NCBI GenBank assembly: GCA_902729315.2
Contig: LR746270.1
Coordinates: 193,501-257,500, forward strand
Direction: 5' to 3'
Origin: Spirodela intermedia
Taxonomy: Eukaryota; Streptophyta; Magnoliopsida; Alismatales; Araceae
Length of the DNA stretch: 64,000 nucleotides
Position numbers and translations under genes: made by a program. Each line of letters begins with the position of its first letter. The stretch's first letter is position 1. Of this stretch, positions 45,680 to 58,474 are shown one piece after another. Under the pieces are notes generated by a model, which saw nothing but the letters and a program-made list of their open reading frames with translations, was not told where the DNA came from and searched no databases.

Positions 45680-47312
45680 TGACGTGACTCAGTCGTTGTA
45701 TATTAAATCACATAAATATAAATTTATAAAATTAGAAAATACGAATTTTTGGATATTTAGAAGTATTTCTAAATAAATATATCAATTATAATTCAATAAA
45801 AATTTTAAAAATAGTGGTAATTTTCCAAGTCGATCATAGGGATGTAATATAATATCTAGTAATTATTCAGAATTTTTCTCAATGAATACGATTTTCTTAC
45901 AAATTTTATACTAGGAAATAAAAAGAAAATATATTTAAAATTCACAAAAAAAAAGAAATAAGGGTGCAGATGTCAAGATGACATCAGCGCCCGACGAACG
46001 CGAATCAAGTGGAAACAGAGTTTCGTCCCGCAATTCTTACATAAGCGATTACAAATGACTTAATTAATCAAATTAAGATCTGTAAAAGCCGGAAGAATCG
46101 TAATTGAATGAAGCATAGTTTTGTAAATTAAAATCACACAAAGTTTCACTAAATGAAGTGTAAATTAAATTGAAAGCAGGAAAACAGAGTTCTGGCATTG
46201 CGACGGCGATGCGTCGGCGATGCACCAGAATCCTGAGCATTCGAAAGGGTCGTCGTGTAGTGTCCACGGCCTCGAAGGCTCTCCTTGGACAAAGACGACG
46301 TGGGCAATCTCTAGATCTTCTCGCGAAGTCTAGAGATCAATGAAGTTGGTCGTCGAACTGTCTCTGGCAGCTGTCACCCGGCGGAGCGGAAAATGGCAAC
46401 TTTACGGCTCTCTAGTGGCTGTCACCCGACGGAGAGGAGCTGGATGGAGGTGGGGCGTGTGTCAAGGAGCTTCATCCTCAGGTCTACGCAGCAAGAGGAG
46501 GCTTTTCATCGCATCTCGTACGCTCTCAAGAGGTGACGACTGGTCTCTTGGCAGATTGTCCTCTTCCCGACAATGGCTTGTTCATCGATCAATCAGAGAT
46601 GATTTACTCGATGAATTTGTGATCCTTTTATAGCGAATCGTTCAGCAATTTTAGTAGCAATGCTCCGCGAATCGTGTTGATGAGATTTTTGCTGATGATC
46701 CAGCGATTCTCGTTGCTTAATCCTTCACCGGCGATCTGCAAGAAAGTTGCGATAATCAAATAAAAATATATGAATTTTGACTCTAGAAGGATTTGAACCT
46801 GCACTGGTTGCCTGCCTATGAAGAAGGTGTGAAGCGGGTTTAGTCCCACATTGGTTGTGCGCTGATTTTTCGAATGAATATATAGTAATGTTAACTTTGT
46901 AAGCAAAGTCCCTTCTCTCGCGTGTACGACCACTCCTTGCCCCACAGCCGGCTGGCCACTAGTGATGTGGAAGGGGAGTGGCGCACACATGCCTCTATCG
47001 GTCCAAGCTAAGCTGCTCGAGCCCCTACTCGCGGCTACTCCTCGACTACACTTCCGATCAGCTCGCGGGCCTGGTTGGATGGCGAGTCCCCCCCATTTTG
47101 TAATATTTTTTATTTTTATTTCTTGTTCTTCATTTATCTCAAAGGTAAGACTATAAAAATCGTATAAAATCACATAATTACCCAAAAATTCACATTAATC
47201 AATTGAAAACTAAAAATCATTCTTTAACACAAATATAAGTCTATTTATTATGAGTTAAGGCTAAAACTATATTATTTACTAATTATTAACTCATGATAAT
47301 GAAGACTTATCA
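45680..47312 (-). mobile_element. Solo LTR-A inside the B2 5' LTR
   Basis: 1633 bp, TGACGTGACTC to GACTTATCA on the plus strand, with perfect AGTAG at 45675-45679 and 47313-47317. The USE/TATA pair at 46843-46884 keeps the 25-nt gap. Confidence 0.95.
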
Positions 47313-47551
47313 AGTAGGTAGACCGAGACTGGGGGAGCCATGAGCTAGGCTCGAGTGGTGAAGGCCTTGCTTTGTGCATGTCTACGTCGCTCCCCTTCCA
47401 CATCTCAGTGGTCAACCAATCGTGGGACAAGGAGCACCCATACACACGTGTGCACGCGAGGGTGGACCACCTTATTGCCTTCTCCCAAGATGGTCTTGGA
47501 CATTATTTTATTTTGAGAGAAGGGATCTCTACTAAGAGGCCGTAGCTTTAG

Positions 47552-47593
47552 TTTATATTAGGCATATGTTTTGAAATATTTTTGATGTGGGAC
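47552..47593 (-). promoter_or_regulatory. USE and TATA antisense in LTR-B
   Basis: On the minus strand GTCCCACATCA (47583-47593) is followed after 25 nt by TATAAA (47552-47557). The arrangement equals that in LTR-A although the two LTRs otherwise differ. In LTR-B1 the USE is weaker (GTCCCACATTA, near 38460). Confidence 0.5.
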
Positions 47594-48767
47594 TAAATGT
47601 TTCATCTATTTCAGCGCAACCATCTGGAGTATGGTGTGATCCAATAGTACACAAAGAGCCACATGATATGATTAGTTTGAACCTATAGCTGGCAAACCAC
47701 CACGATACTAAATGCATAAAGCAATCAATCAGTAGTTCATGAATCCAATGCCACTCAGCATGCACGTGTCCCTAAAGGCTGATCTAACAACTATGCAAGT
47801 GCCATGGTGTTGGAACTTAAATTTCGGATCAGAAGTGGTTCACGACAGGTTGATCCTACGTCACTCAGCACCACGTGACCAAGCTCATTTGATCTAGTGG
47901 CTCACGAAGTGCCACGATACTATTCTTTGCTTCTTTTGCATGATCGACATCTCTAACGATTGGTAAGCTTCTTCCTTCCTCCCTTGACTACACTCAAGGC
48001 CTTCAGCAAGTGGTCAGCTCTTCCCTTCTCCTCCTATATGATGGTGATAGTATGGTCAACCCCTCTTTTAGTGGATCTCTTCGACAAGTAACACAACGCT
48101 TCCGAATACTTCTGTGACTTCTGGCATGGTGTGGCACATCTAGACAAAACCAAGTTATCACACGGATGTCTCTAGTTGCTCAAGAGGTAGACTAAATTTG
48201 GGCAATGATCTATTTTCTATTTTTAGTATTTACTTACTTATTTTTGTCATTTATTTATATTTTACACCATGTTCTTTCTATTTCATGCACGTTTCAATTG
48301 AAATGAGTAGAACCAATTCAAAACTTGATGAATGATCTTCGTTCTTCTTTTTAATCTTTTGAAACTCGTCTAAGATTAAGCTAAGATTGTTTCTAACTTA
48401 TTTTCTATTGATTTTTGTAGTCGAATGTCAACATATTCATGTTCTTGGTGTTTCACAAATAATGAGTATTTTTTCTATATTCGAATGTAAATTCACCAAG
48501 ATTAAAGACTGATTAATGAGTATTCAACGATTAAAACAAGTTGGAGACATTCATGGCTGACCTCATGTCATGTGTGTTAATCTTTGAGCATACATTTGTC
48601 TGAGAAAATAGGTTGACCGTATTTCTCTCTTTCTTCATTTTTGTCTTATTTCTCTCTCTCCCTCTCTCGTGAGACCTCTCTTCTCTCTCCATCTCTTGTG
48701 AGATCTCTCCCTTTCTCTCCCTCCCTCCTTCTCTTTATCTCTCTCAATTGATCTCTTTCTCTCTCCT

Positions 48768-48799
<32 letters not shown>

Positions 48800-49238
48800 G
48801 ACTTTTCTCTCTCTATCTCACGTGAGATTTCTCTCCTCCTCTCTCTTTCTCTTCCTTTCACAAGAGATCTCATCCTTTCTCTCTCTTGTGAGGGCTTTCT
48901 CTTCTCCCCTATCTTTCCCTCCATTTCAAGAGAGATCTCATCTCTTCTCTCTCTCGTGAGAGTTCTATCTTCTTTCTCTCTTTTCCTCCTTTCTTTTCTC
49001 CACTTCCCTTCCTTTATTCTTCTCACCTCATCCTTCTATTTTATTATTTTTGTTAAATATTAATAAAATATTAAATTTATTTTTTATATAAATTAAATTA
49101 GTTTTCACTTCGGATTAATCAGTCTCTCTATGTTAGACCTAAGACTTACTTTTATACTAATATTTTATTAAGTCTTAGTTATAAATATTATTAGATACTT
49201 GTGCACTTAAATGCAACAACAAGTGCACACCATCTTTT

Positions 49239-49256
49239 TGGTGCCATTGCCAGAGA
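49239..49256 (+). other. Primer binding site of B2, tRNA-Asp-like
   Basis: TGGTGCCATTGCCAGAGA differs from the tRNA-Asp primer site at four positions, all transitions, and starts 7 nt after the LTR. Confidence 0.75.
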
Positions 49257-49559
49257 GATTTGTTTTTAATCGGTGTTAGTTGATTTATTTTTTCATATTT
49301 TAGTGATTTTGAATATATATTATAGTTTTTCTTATTTTATTATTTTATTATTTTATTATTTTCATCTAAATAGTATTTCAAAAAATTAAAAAAAAGTTTA
49401 TTAGGCTCATTTGATTTCTATTTACATTTCTTTCATAAGTTAGAATTTTAAATCTTTAGTTTCTATTTATTTACTTGAGTATCTTAATTTTTCATTGATT
49501 CTATACTCCTCTTTGACATATTTATTAGAATCATATCTTTATGTCATCATTATTGCTAG

Positions 49560-51120
49560 ATTTAAATTCTGAAAAACTGATTTATGAATTATAAACTCAA
49601 CTTGCAACCAATCTTAAAAAATCCAGCTACCAACCAATCTAAGAATTTGATGACACAAAAAAAATGAAATTTACCACCCATATTAGAGACTCTAGCAATA
49701 GAAAAAAAAATTCATCTTCTATAGAAGTACAATCACCTAAGATGGATGATCTAGCCCAAGAAAGTGAGAATGTTGAAAATACTCAACCTTATAAACCTAT
49801 GCATGATTATTATACACCTGATTTATATAGACCTACTTTGTAAGTTAGACCTCCTATTTTGTCAAATGTCTATTCTGATATTCGTCATAGTACTTTACGA
49901 ATACTTCTTGAATTTTGTGGATCAGCTAATGAGGAACTACATCAACATATTCTTTGATATTTAGCTTCATGTGAGCTTATTCATATTCCTAATATTCCTC
50001 AAGATGCACTTAAGTTACATCTCTTCTCATATTTATTGCATGATAAAGCTAGAGATTGGCTCACATCATTACTACATGAGATCACCACATGGTTAAAAGT
50101 AGAGCAAGCATTTTTGAGAAAATTCTATCCCATTGGCAAGACTCATGCCATATGGAAAGTCATTTTCTAATTTACTTAAAAATCAAGAGAAACATTCCAT
50201 GAATCTTGAGAAAGATTCAAGGAGCTTCAAAGGAAATGTCCAGATCATGGAATTACCAAGTGACAATTAAATCATGTATTTTATGATGGTGTATTTGAAT
50301 AGCATAAGAACACTATAGATGCAACATGTGGAGGCACATTCATGACTAAGGATAAGGACGAAATTTATAAATTATATGAAAATTTGAGTGAGAATTCAGC
50401 TGAATGTGAATCTTTGCTGTATATGATTGCAACAATAGTGAAAATAAAAGAGAAATGTTTGAGGTTAGAAATGATGTATTAGATACTAGAAATGAAGTTA
50501 GTGAGGTTCATCAAAAGTTGAATATTTTATATGATCATTTGCTGCATAAAAAAGAACCTACACAGCCTGCACAACATTCATATTCTAGATGTTCATGATG
50601 TGGTAAGACTGATCATTATGAGTCTCAATGTCTTAATTGCATGCACATGCATTCATAATCATAGGAATCAGTCAAATCTTCCTTGAAAAAATCAAAACAA
50701 ATTTTCAAATTTTCAAAATCATGCTATGAATTCTCAGTCATTTCTTAGACCTAATTATACATTTAAACCTCCTCATCAACCACAATATAATGCTAAGCCC
50801 TCTTTTCAGCAAAATACTCATAATTTCTAGCAAGGTACTCATCAAAATCAATCTAATATAGATTCAAATTTGATGCAACAATTTATGGGACAAATGATGC
50901 AGCAATTTTAGGAAACAAATACATCTATGATGAAGATGATTGACCAAATTAGACAAGAAAATCAGCAAACAACCCTTAGGTTAGAAAAAGAGATAGGTAA
51001 ACTAGTCTTGACCCACTCAAAATGTGAAACAGGTCATCTTCCTAGTCAACCAATCATGAACCCATGAAATCAACCTTCTAATAGCCATGAATCATCTACA
51101 TCTCAAGGTTTTAAAAATGT
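49560..51120 (+). pseudogene. B2 gag, decayed Athila-like
   Basis: The capsid region is recognisable with stops: HDKARDWLTSLLHEITTWLK, EQAFLRKFYPIGKTHAIWK near 50100-50155, a knuckle-like stretch near 50590-50640, and a Met/Gln-rich tail near 50870-50940. Domain order and motifs parallel the intact Gag at 12378-14894. No pol follows; the sequence jumps into the 3' LTR at about 51137. Confidence 0.75.
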
Positions 51121-51136
51121 AGAAGTCATGATCCCA

Positions 51137-51555
51137 TCCCTTCCCTCTCACGTGAGATTTCTCTCCTCCTCTATCTTTCTCTTCCTTTTGTGAGAGATCT
51201 CATCCCTTCTCTCTCTCATGAGAGTTTTCTCTCCTCTTTTCTCTTCCTTTTGTGAGTAATCTCATCCTTTCTCTCTACCGTGAGAGTTCTATCTTCTTTC
51301 TCTCTTTTCATCCTTCGTTTTCTCCACTTCCCTTCTTTTATTCTTCTCACCTCACCCTTCTATTCTATTATTTCTATTCAATATTAATAAAATATTAAAA
51401 TCACTTTATGTATAAATTAAATTAGTTTTCACGACAGATTAATCAATCTCTATGTGTTTGACCTAAGACTTACTTCTATACTAATATTTTATTAAGTCTT
51501 AGTTATAAATATTATTAGATAATATGCATTTAAATGCAATGACAAGTACACACCA
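51137..51555 (+). repeat. 3' LTR of B2, 5'-truncated
   Basis: Matches 48810-49232 and 41630-42046; ends AAGTACACACCA. Confidence 0.85.
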
Positions 51556-52169
51556 AACATGCAACAAGGGATGACACAGAACAAGAGATGGCATGTGGCA
51601 AGAAGATAGTGTGGCAGTAGCCAATACAGCAAGAGATAATACCGTGATATACTATGAGATGTTAAGAGATATGAAAAGATATTGTGATATACCACGAGAG
51701 ATTGTGGCAGCACTACGAGATACGCCAAGATATTGTAAGATACTATGGCGGTAGATACTACAAGAGTGGGAGGGGCCGTGGCGGTAGATGTTGTGATGGC
51801 AAAGGCCATGGCGAGAGGGGCTGTAGTGACAGATGACGTGATGGCAAGGGCTGTAATGATAAGGGGTGAGACGGCATGGGCCCTGACAGTAGAGGGGTGC
51901 AGAGGTAGGAGGGACTATGATGGAAAGGGGCTCATGATGGTAGGGGGCTGTGGTGGTAGGGGGGGCTGCGGCTATAGGGAGCCATGATGGCAGGGGGCCA
52001 CGAGAGTAGGGGGCCGTGGTAGTAGGGCAGGCATCAGTGTGCTGGTTGCACACGATGTAGTAGCAGGTTTTGGCAGCACAGTTGATGGTAGTGCATAGTA
52101 GATGGCGGCGTGCGATAGAGGATGGCATGTAAAGAGAGAGAGGAGAGCATGTAGAAGATGCGACAGTAG
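51556..52169 (-). other. Copia F 5' part, low complexity
   Basis: Continuation of F after the AACAT duplication. It is a G-rich, repetitive stretch (ggtagggg- and gatggca-like motifs) with long but meaningless ORFs on both strands. The gag start is not identifiable. Confidence 0.4.
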
Positions 52170-52476
52170 TGATGTGCACTTGTCATTGTGTTTAAATGCT
52201 CATTATCTAATAATACTTATAATTAAAACTTAATAAAATATTAGTATAGAAGTAAGTCTCAGGTCAAACATAAGGAGATTGATTACTCCATCATAAAAAA
52301 ATAATTTAGTTTATATTTATAGTGATTTTAAATATTTTATTAATATTTAACAAAAATAATAAAATAGAAGGGTGAGGTGTGAAGAATAAAGGAAAGGGAT
52401 GGAGAAAGGGAGGAAAAGAGAGAGAGAAGAGAGAAATCTCACATGAGATGGAGAGAGAGAGGGAGATCGATCAATG

Positions 52477-52509
<33 letters not shown>

Positions 52510-52620
52510 TACACATTTGTCCAAGAATCATGGTCACTCATTTGAGATCAAGCTAAGTTCGATCAACCTATTGAATTGTGCGCATCATATTTTTGGCACT
52601 GTGTACACATGACATAGACA
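52170..52620. mobile_element. LTR-B fragments in opposite orientations
   Basis: 52170-52510 is the reverse complement of an LTR-B end (TGATGTGCACTTGTCATTG and onward) including its CT tract, read here as GA. 52511-52620 reads forward as LTR-B (tacacatttgtcc) and ends GTGCGCATCA followed by a decayed primer site (tttttggcactgt). Confidence 0.55.
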
Positions 52621-53800
52621 GTGGCATGATGGTGACAGTAGGTGCAGCAACAGCTGCACGATAACAATGGTAGTGGTTGAAAAGAACCTGATCACTCTTA
52701 AGTTGCTGTTATTAAGATCGTCAATTTTAAATTTATAAACTGATTTTTTTAGGAATAATCTCTTGATGAATTAGTGGAGAACCAGGTGGAACACAAGGAG
52801 GGTTTTGAATTAGTTGATGTAAATTATTTAATGACCACATTCTGACTTGTTTACTCTCTGAAATTCAGCAACCACAAATAGAAAAATTCAATGCACATTG
52901 AAAAGAAGATTTCTCTCAAGGTTCAACCAGCCACCTTGTAAATAAATTATGGAAGGCTGGCTGGGATGATTCCCTGCTTCCTTCAATGACTTTGGCTATT
53001 CAAAATCAATGAGGCAAAGGGGAAGAGAGTTTCATGAAATTTAGATTGAATTAACTAGGATAAAAGAGGTTTGATTACATAAAAATCAAATGAACAAAAC
53101 GAAAATGATTTCTCCCTCTTGTTCTGATAGATGTGGGAAGAGAACGGCAGCCTCATGTAGGGGCGTTTTTGGTTGATCCTCTTCTTGCTGCACTAAGGGA
53201 GGAAACCCACAATCATTGCTGCTGCTGTCACCACCAGAAGGGGGGGAAGGGATGAGCCGGCTCACCTATGGTGTGCTGCGGGTGGCACCAATGGAGAGAG
53301 GAGGAGCAGGCCATCCACACAATAAGAGAGGGACACACCAAAGGAAGAAGGAGAGGAATGAGAGGGTTGATCGTGAATGAAGGTCCTAGGCAGTGGTTGG
53401 TCTTCTTTTGGAATCGTATGTCCTATTATAGGCATGCCCCTTATGCCCCTCTCAATTTGTAAACATAATAAGTCAGTTTTACAATTTTACCTTTTTATTT
53501 TCACTAATTTTTCAATAGTCTGTGATGAAACTAGGAATGTATGCTCATGCTCATGCATCATGATTATCTATTAATCTTCTTCCCTCCAACAATTATTAAT
53601 CATATATTTCTCCTCTCATTTATCTTGATGCTCTCATCCTAGTAGAAAATAAGAAAATGATGCAATTCATAAATCATCATGTGAAAATATATAAGTAGAG
53701 TATTAAATATGTACTTGTCATACTCCTCTATTGCTTAGGCTTTAAATAATAATCTTCTCGCCCCTTTAGTATGATGATTGCTCAAATTATCATAATCTTA
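52621..53800. other. Unassigned, probable copia F leader
   Basis: No motif recognised. The position between gag remains and the primer site suggests leader or further nested debris. ORFs at 53268-53574 have no recognisable domain. Confidence 0.35.
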
Positions 53801-53960
53801 GGGCTTTGATGTCATGTTGATGTGAAAGATTAAATAGTAAGATTATATTTACTCTAAATGAAGAGATACATATGTTTATATAGGTGAAGAAGAGAGCAAG
53901 ATAATAGGCCTAAGTGGGCCATGTAAAGTAGGATGTTTGAATAGTGGAAGAAGGATGGAA
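53801..53960 (-). mobile_element. Copia F primer site and 5' LTR end
   Basis: In sense, TGACATCAAAGCCC (53801-53814) resembles the initiator tRNA-Met primer site TGGTATCAGAGC. It follows an LTR end CTTTCACATCAACA (from 53815). A TATATAAA-type box near 53875-53885 in the same sense supports an LTR. The outer LTR limit is not clear. Confidence 0.5.
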
Positions 53961-54129
53961 TGTTGAGACATTGTGTGAATTACAAGGCTTTGAACAAGAT
54001 CATAGTGAAGAACAATTACTTGATACTGAACGTAGAAGACTTGTTCAATCATATAAGAGAGCCAAAGATCTTCTTGAAGTTAAAATTGAAGAGTCAATAC
54101 CACCAAGTCCATATGAAGGGGGGAGATGA
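53944..54129 (+). other. Unrecognised 61-codon ORF
   Basis: Charged, contains ERRRLVQSYKRAKDLLEVKI. It overlaps the start of the D reverse transcriptase in another frame. No family recognised; it may be chance. Confidence 0.15.
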
Positions 54130-55782
54130 GTAGAAAACATCATGTGTCACACGCTATGGGTCATATAAATTTACTGTGATGCCTTTCGGGTTGACAAATG
54201 CCCCATCAACATTTTGGGTCTTAATGAATCACATATTTTGACCTTTTTTGAACAATTTTTTTGTGGTATATTTGGATGACATCTTGGTATATAGTCGAAA
54301 TATTCAGAAGCACCTATCACATTTATGACAAGTACTAAAGACTTTAAAGCATCACCAACTATATTTGAACCCTGTCAAGTGTGTTTTCACCATCGAAGAT
54401 GTGGAATTCCTTGGTCACCTAGTTGGCAAAAGGAGAGTATAGATGGTCTGGAAGAAAGTGATGGCAATTGAAGAATGGCCAACACCCAAGGGGGTGACCA
54501 AGCTAAGGTCATTCTTAGAGCTCGCCAACTACTATCGCAAATTCATCTAGAGCTTCTCACAGATAGCATCACCTTTGACAGAGCTCCTCAAGAAGGACCA
54601 GAAATGGGTATGGTCTAAGAGCAATCAACAAGCCTTTGATAAACTTTGAGTAGTAGTCACAAAGGAGTCAATACTTGCAACTCATAGACTTTCACAAACC
54701 TTTTGAGGTCCACATTAATGTGTCAAAGGTGCTGATTGATGGTGTGTTGATGCAGGAAGGACACCTTGTTGTATTTGAAGGTCAAAAGTTGAGCAACATA
54801 GAGCAACTGTACTTGATACACAAGAAAGAGATGATGGTAGTCATCACTGCCTGTAGGTATGGAGACACTATCTTCTTAGTAATCATTTCACCATTGATAC
54901 TGACAATGTGGACACTAGCTGTTTCAACTCCTAGAAGAAGTTATCTCATAAGTAAGCATGGCGGCAAGATTTCTTGGAGTATGACTTCCTCCTCAGAGAC
55001 AAGCTTGGACACACTAATGTGGTCGCAGATGTTTTGAGCTGGTGGGGAACCATAGATGAAGTGGCTGCCTTCTTAGTCAGCATAGGAGACTTGCTTGACA
55101 AAATACGTATTACATAAAACATGGATCTAATGGCCAAACACCTCATCTGACAAACAGAAAAAAGGAAAACTCAATGCTTTTGGATGGAAGATGATATCTT
55201 ATATGTAGAAAGCTTACAACCTTATGTCCCATAGGGAGGACAACTCTGATGTCATCTATTGTAAGTGACACATGATGCACCGCATGCAAGATGCCCTAGA
55301 CAGCGGTGAACACTATCGCTATTGGCTAGTAACTTTTGACCCAACATGGAGTGAGACATAGAAATGTATATTCGCTCTTTCTTGATTTGTCAACAAGATA
55401 AGGTGGAGCAACAAGATGCTGTGGGGACATTGGAACCGCTACCCAGACCAAAAGGACCATGGAAATCCTTATCTATGGACTTCATCACATGCCTACCATG
55501 AGTAGATGAGCATGATACCAACATGGTCTAAGTGTAAGGCAAAAGAAGTGGCAGGATTGTTCTTAACACATATCATCAAGTTGTGGTGTATTCCTCAGGA
55601 TATAGTTTCAGATCGTGACCTTCGCTTCACGGGTTGATTCTGCTCAGCCCTCTTCACCCTCCTTGGCACTAAACTTAACTTTTCCACCGCCTTTCATCCA
55701 CAAATAGATGGGCAGATGGAGAGAGTGAATGAGATGTTGGAGAACTACCTTAGACAATCAGGTCAATTTCTTAGATATTACC
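54120..55782 (+). pseudogene. Chromovirus D pol: RT, RNase H, integrase (part)
   Basis: RT begins mid-domain (GDE[17 protein letters not shown]) and carries YLDDILVYS at about 54265-54292, EFLGHLVGK and LANYYRKFI. RNase H follows (IDGVLMQEGH and IEQLYLIHKKEMMVV, within 54675-55037). Integrase has ICQQDK, PWKSLSMDFITCLP and [15 protein letters not shown] near 55710-55755. Many stops and frameshifts occur. It is interrupted by the solo LTR-A. Confidence 0.85.
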
Positions 55783-57422
55783 TAATGTGACTCAGTTGTT
55801 GTATATTAAATCACACAAATCTTAAATTTATAAAACTAGGAAATATGATTTTTCAGATATTTAGAAGTATTTCTGAACAAATATATCAATTATAATTCAA
55901 TAAAACTTCCAAAAATAGCAGTAATTTTCCAAGTTGATCATAGAAATGTAATATAATATCAGGTAATTATTTAGAATTTTTCTCAATGAATATAATTTTC
56001 TATAAATTTTATACTCAAAAATGAAAAGAAAATATATTTAAAATTCACAAAAAAAGAAAATAAGGGTGCAGACATCAAGATGATGTCAGCACCCAGCAAA
56101 CGTAAATCGAGCGGAAATAGAGTTCCACTCGACAATTCTTACGTAAGTTATTATAGATAATTTAATTAATCAAATTAAGATTTATAAAAGTCGAAAGAAT
56201 CGTAATTGAACAAAATATATTTTGGTAAATTAAAAATATAAAAATTATCACTAAATGAAGCGTAAAGTAAGTTGAAAGTAGGAAAACAGAGTTCTAGCAT
56301 CACGACGATGATGCGTCGACGATGCACTGGAATCTTGAGCATTTGGGAGGATCGTCGTGTAGTGTCCACAGCCTCAAAGGCTCTCTTTAGACAAAGACGA
56401 CGTGGGTAATCTCCAGATCTCCTTGCAAAGTCTAGAGATCGATGAAATGGATTGTCGAATCATCTTTGGCAATTGTCACCCGGCATAGTGAAAAAATAGT
56501 GACTTTGCGGCTCTCCGGCGATTGTCACCCGACGGAGAGGAGCTGGATGGAGGTGGGGCACATGTCAGGGAGCTTCATCTTTAGGTCCGTGCAGCAAGAG
56601 GAGGCTCTTCATTGCATCCGGTACACTCTCAGGAGGTGGCAACTCATCTCCCAGCAGATCGTCCTCTTCCCGATGACGGCTTATTCATTGATCAATCGAG
56701 ATGATTTACTCGATGGATTCACAATCCTTTTATCACGAATCGTTCAGTAGTTTTAGTAGCAATGCTCTGTAAATCATGTTGATGAGATTTTCACCGATGA
56801 TCTAGTGATTCTCATTGCTTAATCCTTCGCCGGTGATCCGTAGGAAAGTCATGATAATTAGATAAAAATATATGACTTTTGACTCTAGAAGGACTCGAAC
56901 CCACGTCGGTCGCCCACCTCTTCTAAGGAAGGTGTGACGCGGGTTTAGTCCTAGATCAGTTGTGCGCTGTTTTTTGGGTGAATATATAGTAATGTTAGAT
57001 TTCTAAGCAAAGTCTCTTCTCTTGCGTGTACGACCACTCCTTGCCCCACAGCCGGCTGGCCACTAGTGACGTGGAAGGGGAGTGGCACACACGTGCCCCT
57101 ATCAGTCTTAGCTGCTCAAGCCCTTGCTCGCGGCTACTTCTTGACTGAGCTTCCGACCTACTTGCAGGGCCTAGCTGGCCGACAGGTCCCCTTCATTTTA
57201 TCTTTTTTTTATTTTTTATTTCTTTTTCTTCATTTATCACAAAATTAAGACTATAAAAATCATATAAATTTATGTAAAATCACATAATTACCCAAAAATT
57301 CACATTAATCAACTAAAAACCACTTTTCACACTTTAACACAGATATAAGTCTATTTATCATGAGTTAAGGCTAAAACTATACTATTTACTAATTATTAAC
57401 TCATGAAAATGAAGACTTATCA
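55783..57422 (-). mobile_element. Solo LTR-A in D integrase
   Basis: 1640 bp, TAATGTGACTC to TATCA on the plus strand, with TTACC (55778-55782) and TTACT (57423-57427). Removing it with one duplication joins the integrase frame to LDITQFAHKLQ. Confidence 0.9.
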
Positions 57423-57785
57423 TTACTCAATTTGCCCATAAGCTTCAGCAATGTGCATCCATAGGACACTCATTGTTTAAGCTTAACACTAGTAGGCAAC
57501 CATTGATCCCTCGGATCTGGTAAAGTAGTAGGGTCCATGATACTTGCCAGTGGCCTACCACTTTGCCAAGAGTTATAGCATCCTCATTGAAGAGGCCATA
57601 GAGGCATTGGTTAAAGCCACCCAATGGATGAAGATTAATATTAATCATTATCGGTGAGAGGTTAAAGCCACCTAGAGGCATTGGCATTGGCATACAAGAG
57701 CCTCCAAAGGTACCTAGAGGCATTTGATATTATGGTTTGATGGACCCTTCTAGGTTGTGACTTTGGTGGGGCGACTAGCCCCTAT
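57423..57785 (+). pseudogene. Chromovirus D integrase, middle part
   Basis: Reads ITQFAHKLQQCASIGHSLF and TSRQPLIP, then PVAYHFAKSYSILIEEAIEA and FDGPF near the end; interrupted at 57785 by LTR-G. Confidence 0.8.
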
Positions 57786-58264
57786 TGATAATATGCTAAA
57801 ACTACTCATTAATTACCTTCAAGTGAATAGATTTAAGATCAAATGTCTTATTTTTGCATGTTATCCTTTATAAAATAGCCAAATAATAACTTTATAATGA
57901 TTCTAAATTTTTTTCCTATTTTAGAAATATTCTTGGATTTTTTACGACTTTATTTTGAATTTATTTTGATAAATTTAAGTCATGAGGAAATTTAAGTAAT
58001 TTAGGGAAAAACATATATTTTATTTCACACATTTTAGGGGCTTTTCCACAATTTCTCATAGTTAATGACACATGTCAACCACTAGATTTTTATATATATT
58101 TAACATGTCATGGTATGTGATGTGGCAGCACAATGATTATTTAAGTCATGAATATTTTATTCAAGCCATAATTACGTAGAATGCAAGAAGACGAGGTATT
58201 GCACGAGAGTATAAGGCAAGAAGACATGGACTTTCTATCAGTGATTGTACCTCTTATTTCTGTG

Positions 58265-58474
58265 GTCAAGGACATCTTGTCATTGTAAATGACGGTTAAG
58301 CACGTCTTCCCATCAAAAGTAGTAGTTAAGCATGTCCTGTCACTAAAAGTGGTGGTTAAGTATGTCTTCCCACCAAAAGTGATAGTTAAACACGTCTTGT
58401 CACCAAAAGTAGTGGTTAAGCACATCTTCTCACTAAAAATGATGATTAAAGATGTCTTGTCACCATAAGTGATG
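58265..58474. repeat. 30-bp minisatellite, 7 units
   Basis: Exactly seven 30-bp units start at 58265, 58295, 58325, 58355, 58385, 58415 and 58445, each beginning gttaag- or attaaa-like with a gtctt and caccaaaagt core. The minus-strand ORF over it encodes 10-aa repeats and is not a credible gene. Confidence 0.92.

Larger units (their letters stand above)
45458..49232 (+). repeat. 5' LTR of B2
   Basis: TGTTAAAGCTAG to AAGTGCACACCA; about 2.14 kb after removing the nested LTR-A. The CT-rich tract 48620-49010 parallels that in LTR-B1. Antisense USE and TATA motifs are at 47552-47593. Confidence 0.85.
45458..51555 (+). mobile_element. Element B2: Athila-like, gag only, decayed
   Basis: Flanked by AACAT at 45453-45457 and 51556-51560. 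The 5' LTR is 45458-49232 (with a nested solo LTR-A) and the 3' LTR is 51137-51555, missing its first part together with the 3' internal region. A tRNA-Asp-like primer site lies at 49239-49256. Only a broken Gag is present internally. Confidence 0.88.

Noticed and set aside
48646-49026. 126-aa Arg/Glu-rich minus-strand ORF
   Set aside because: Complement of the CT-rich tract of LTR-B.
51652-52179. 175-aa minus-strand ORF
   Set aside because: Compositionally biased stretch in copia F debris, with a competing plus-strand ORF and no motif.
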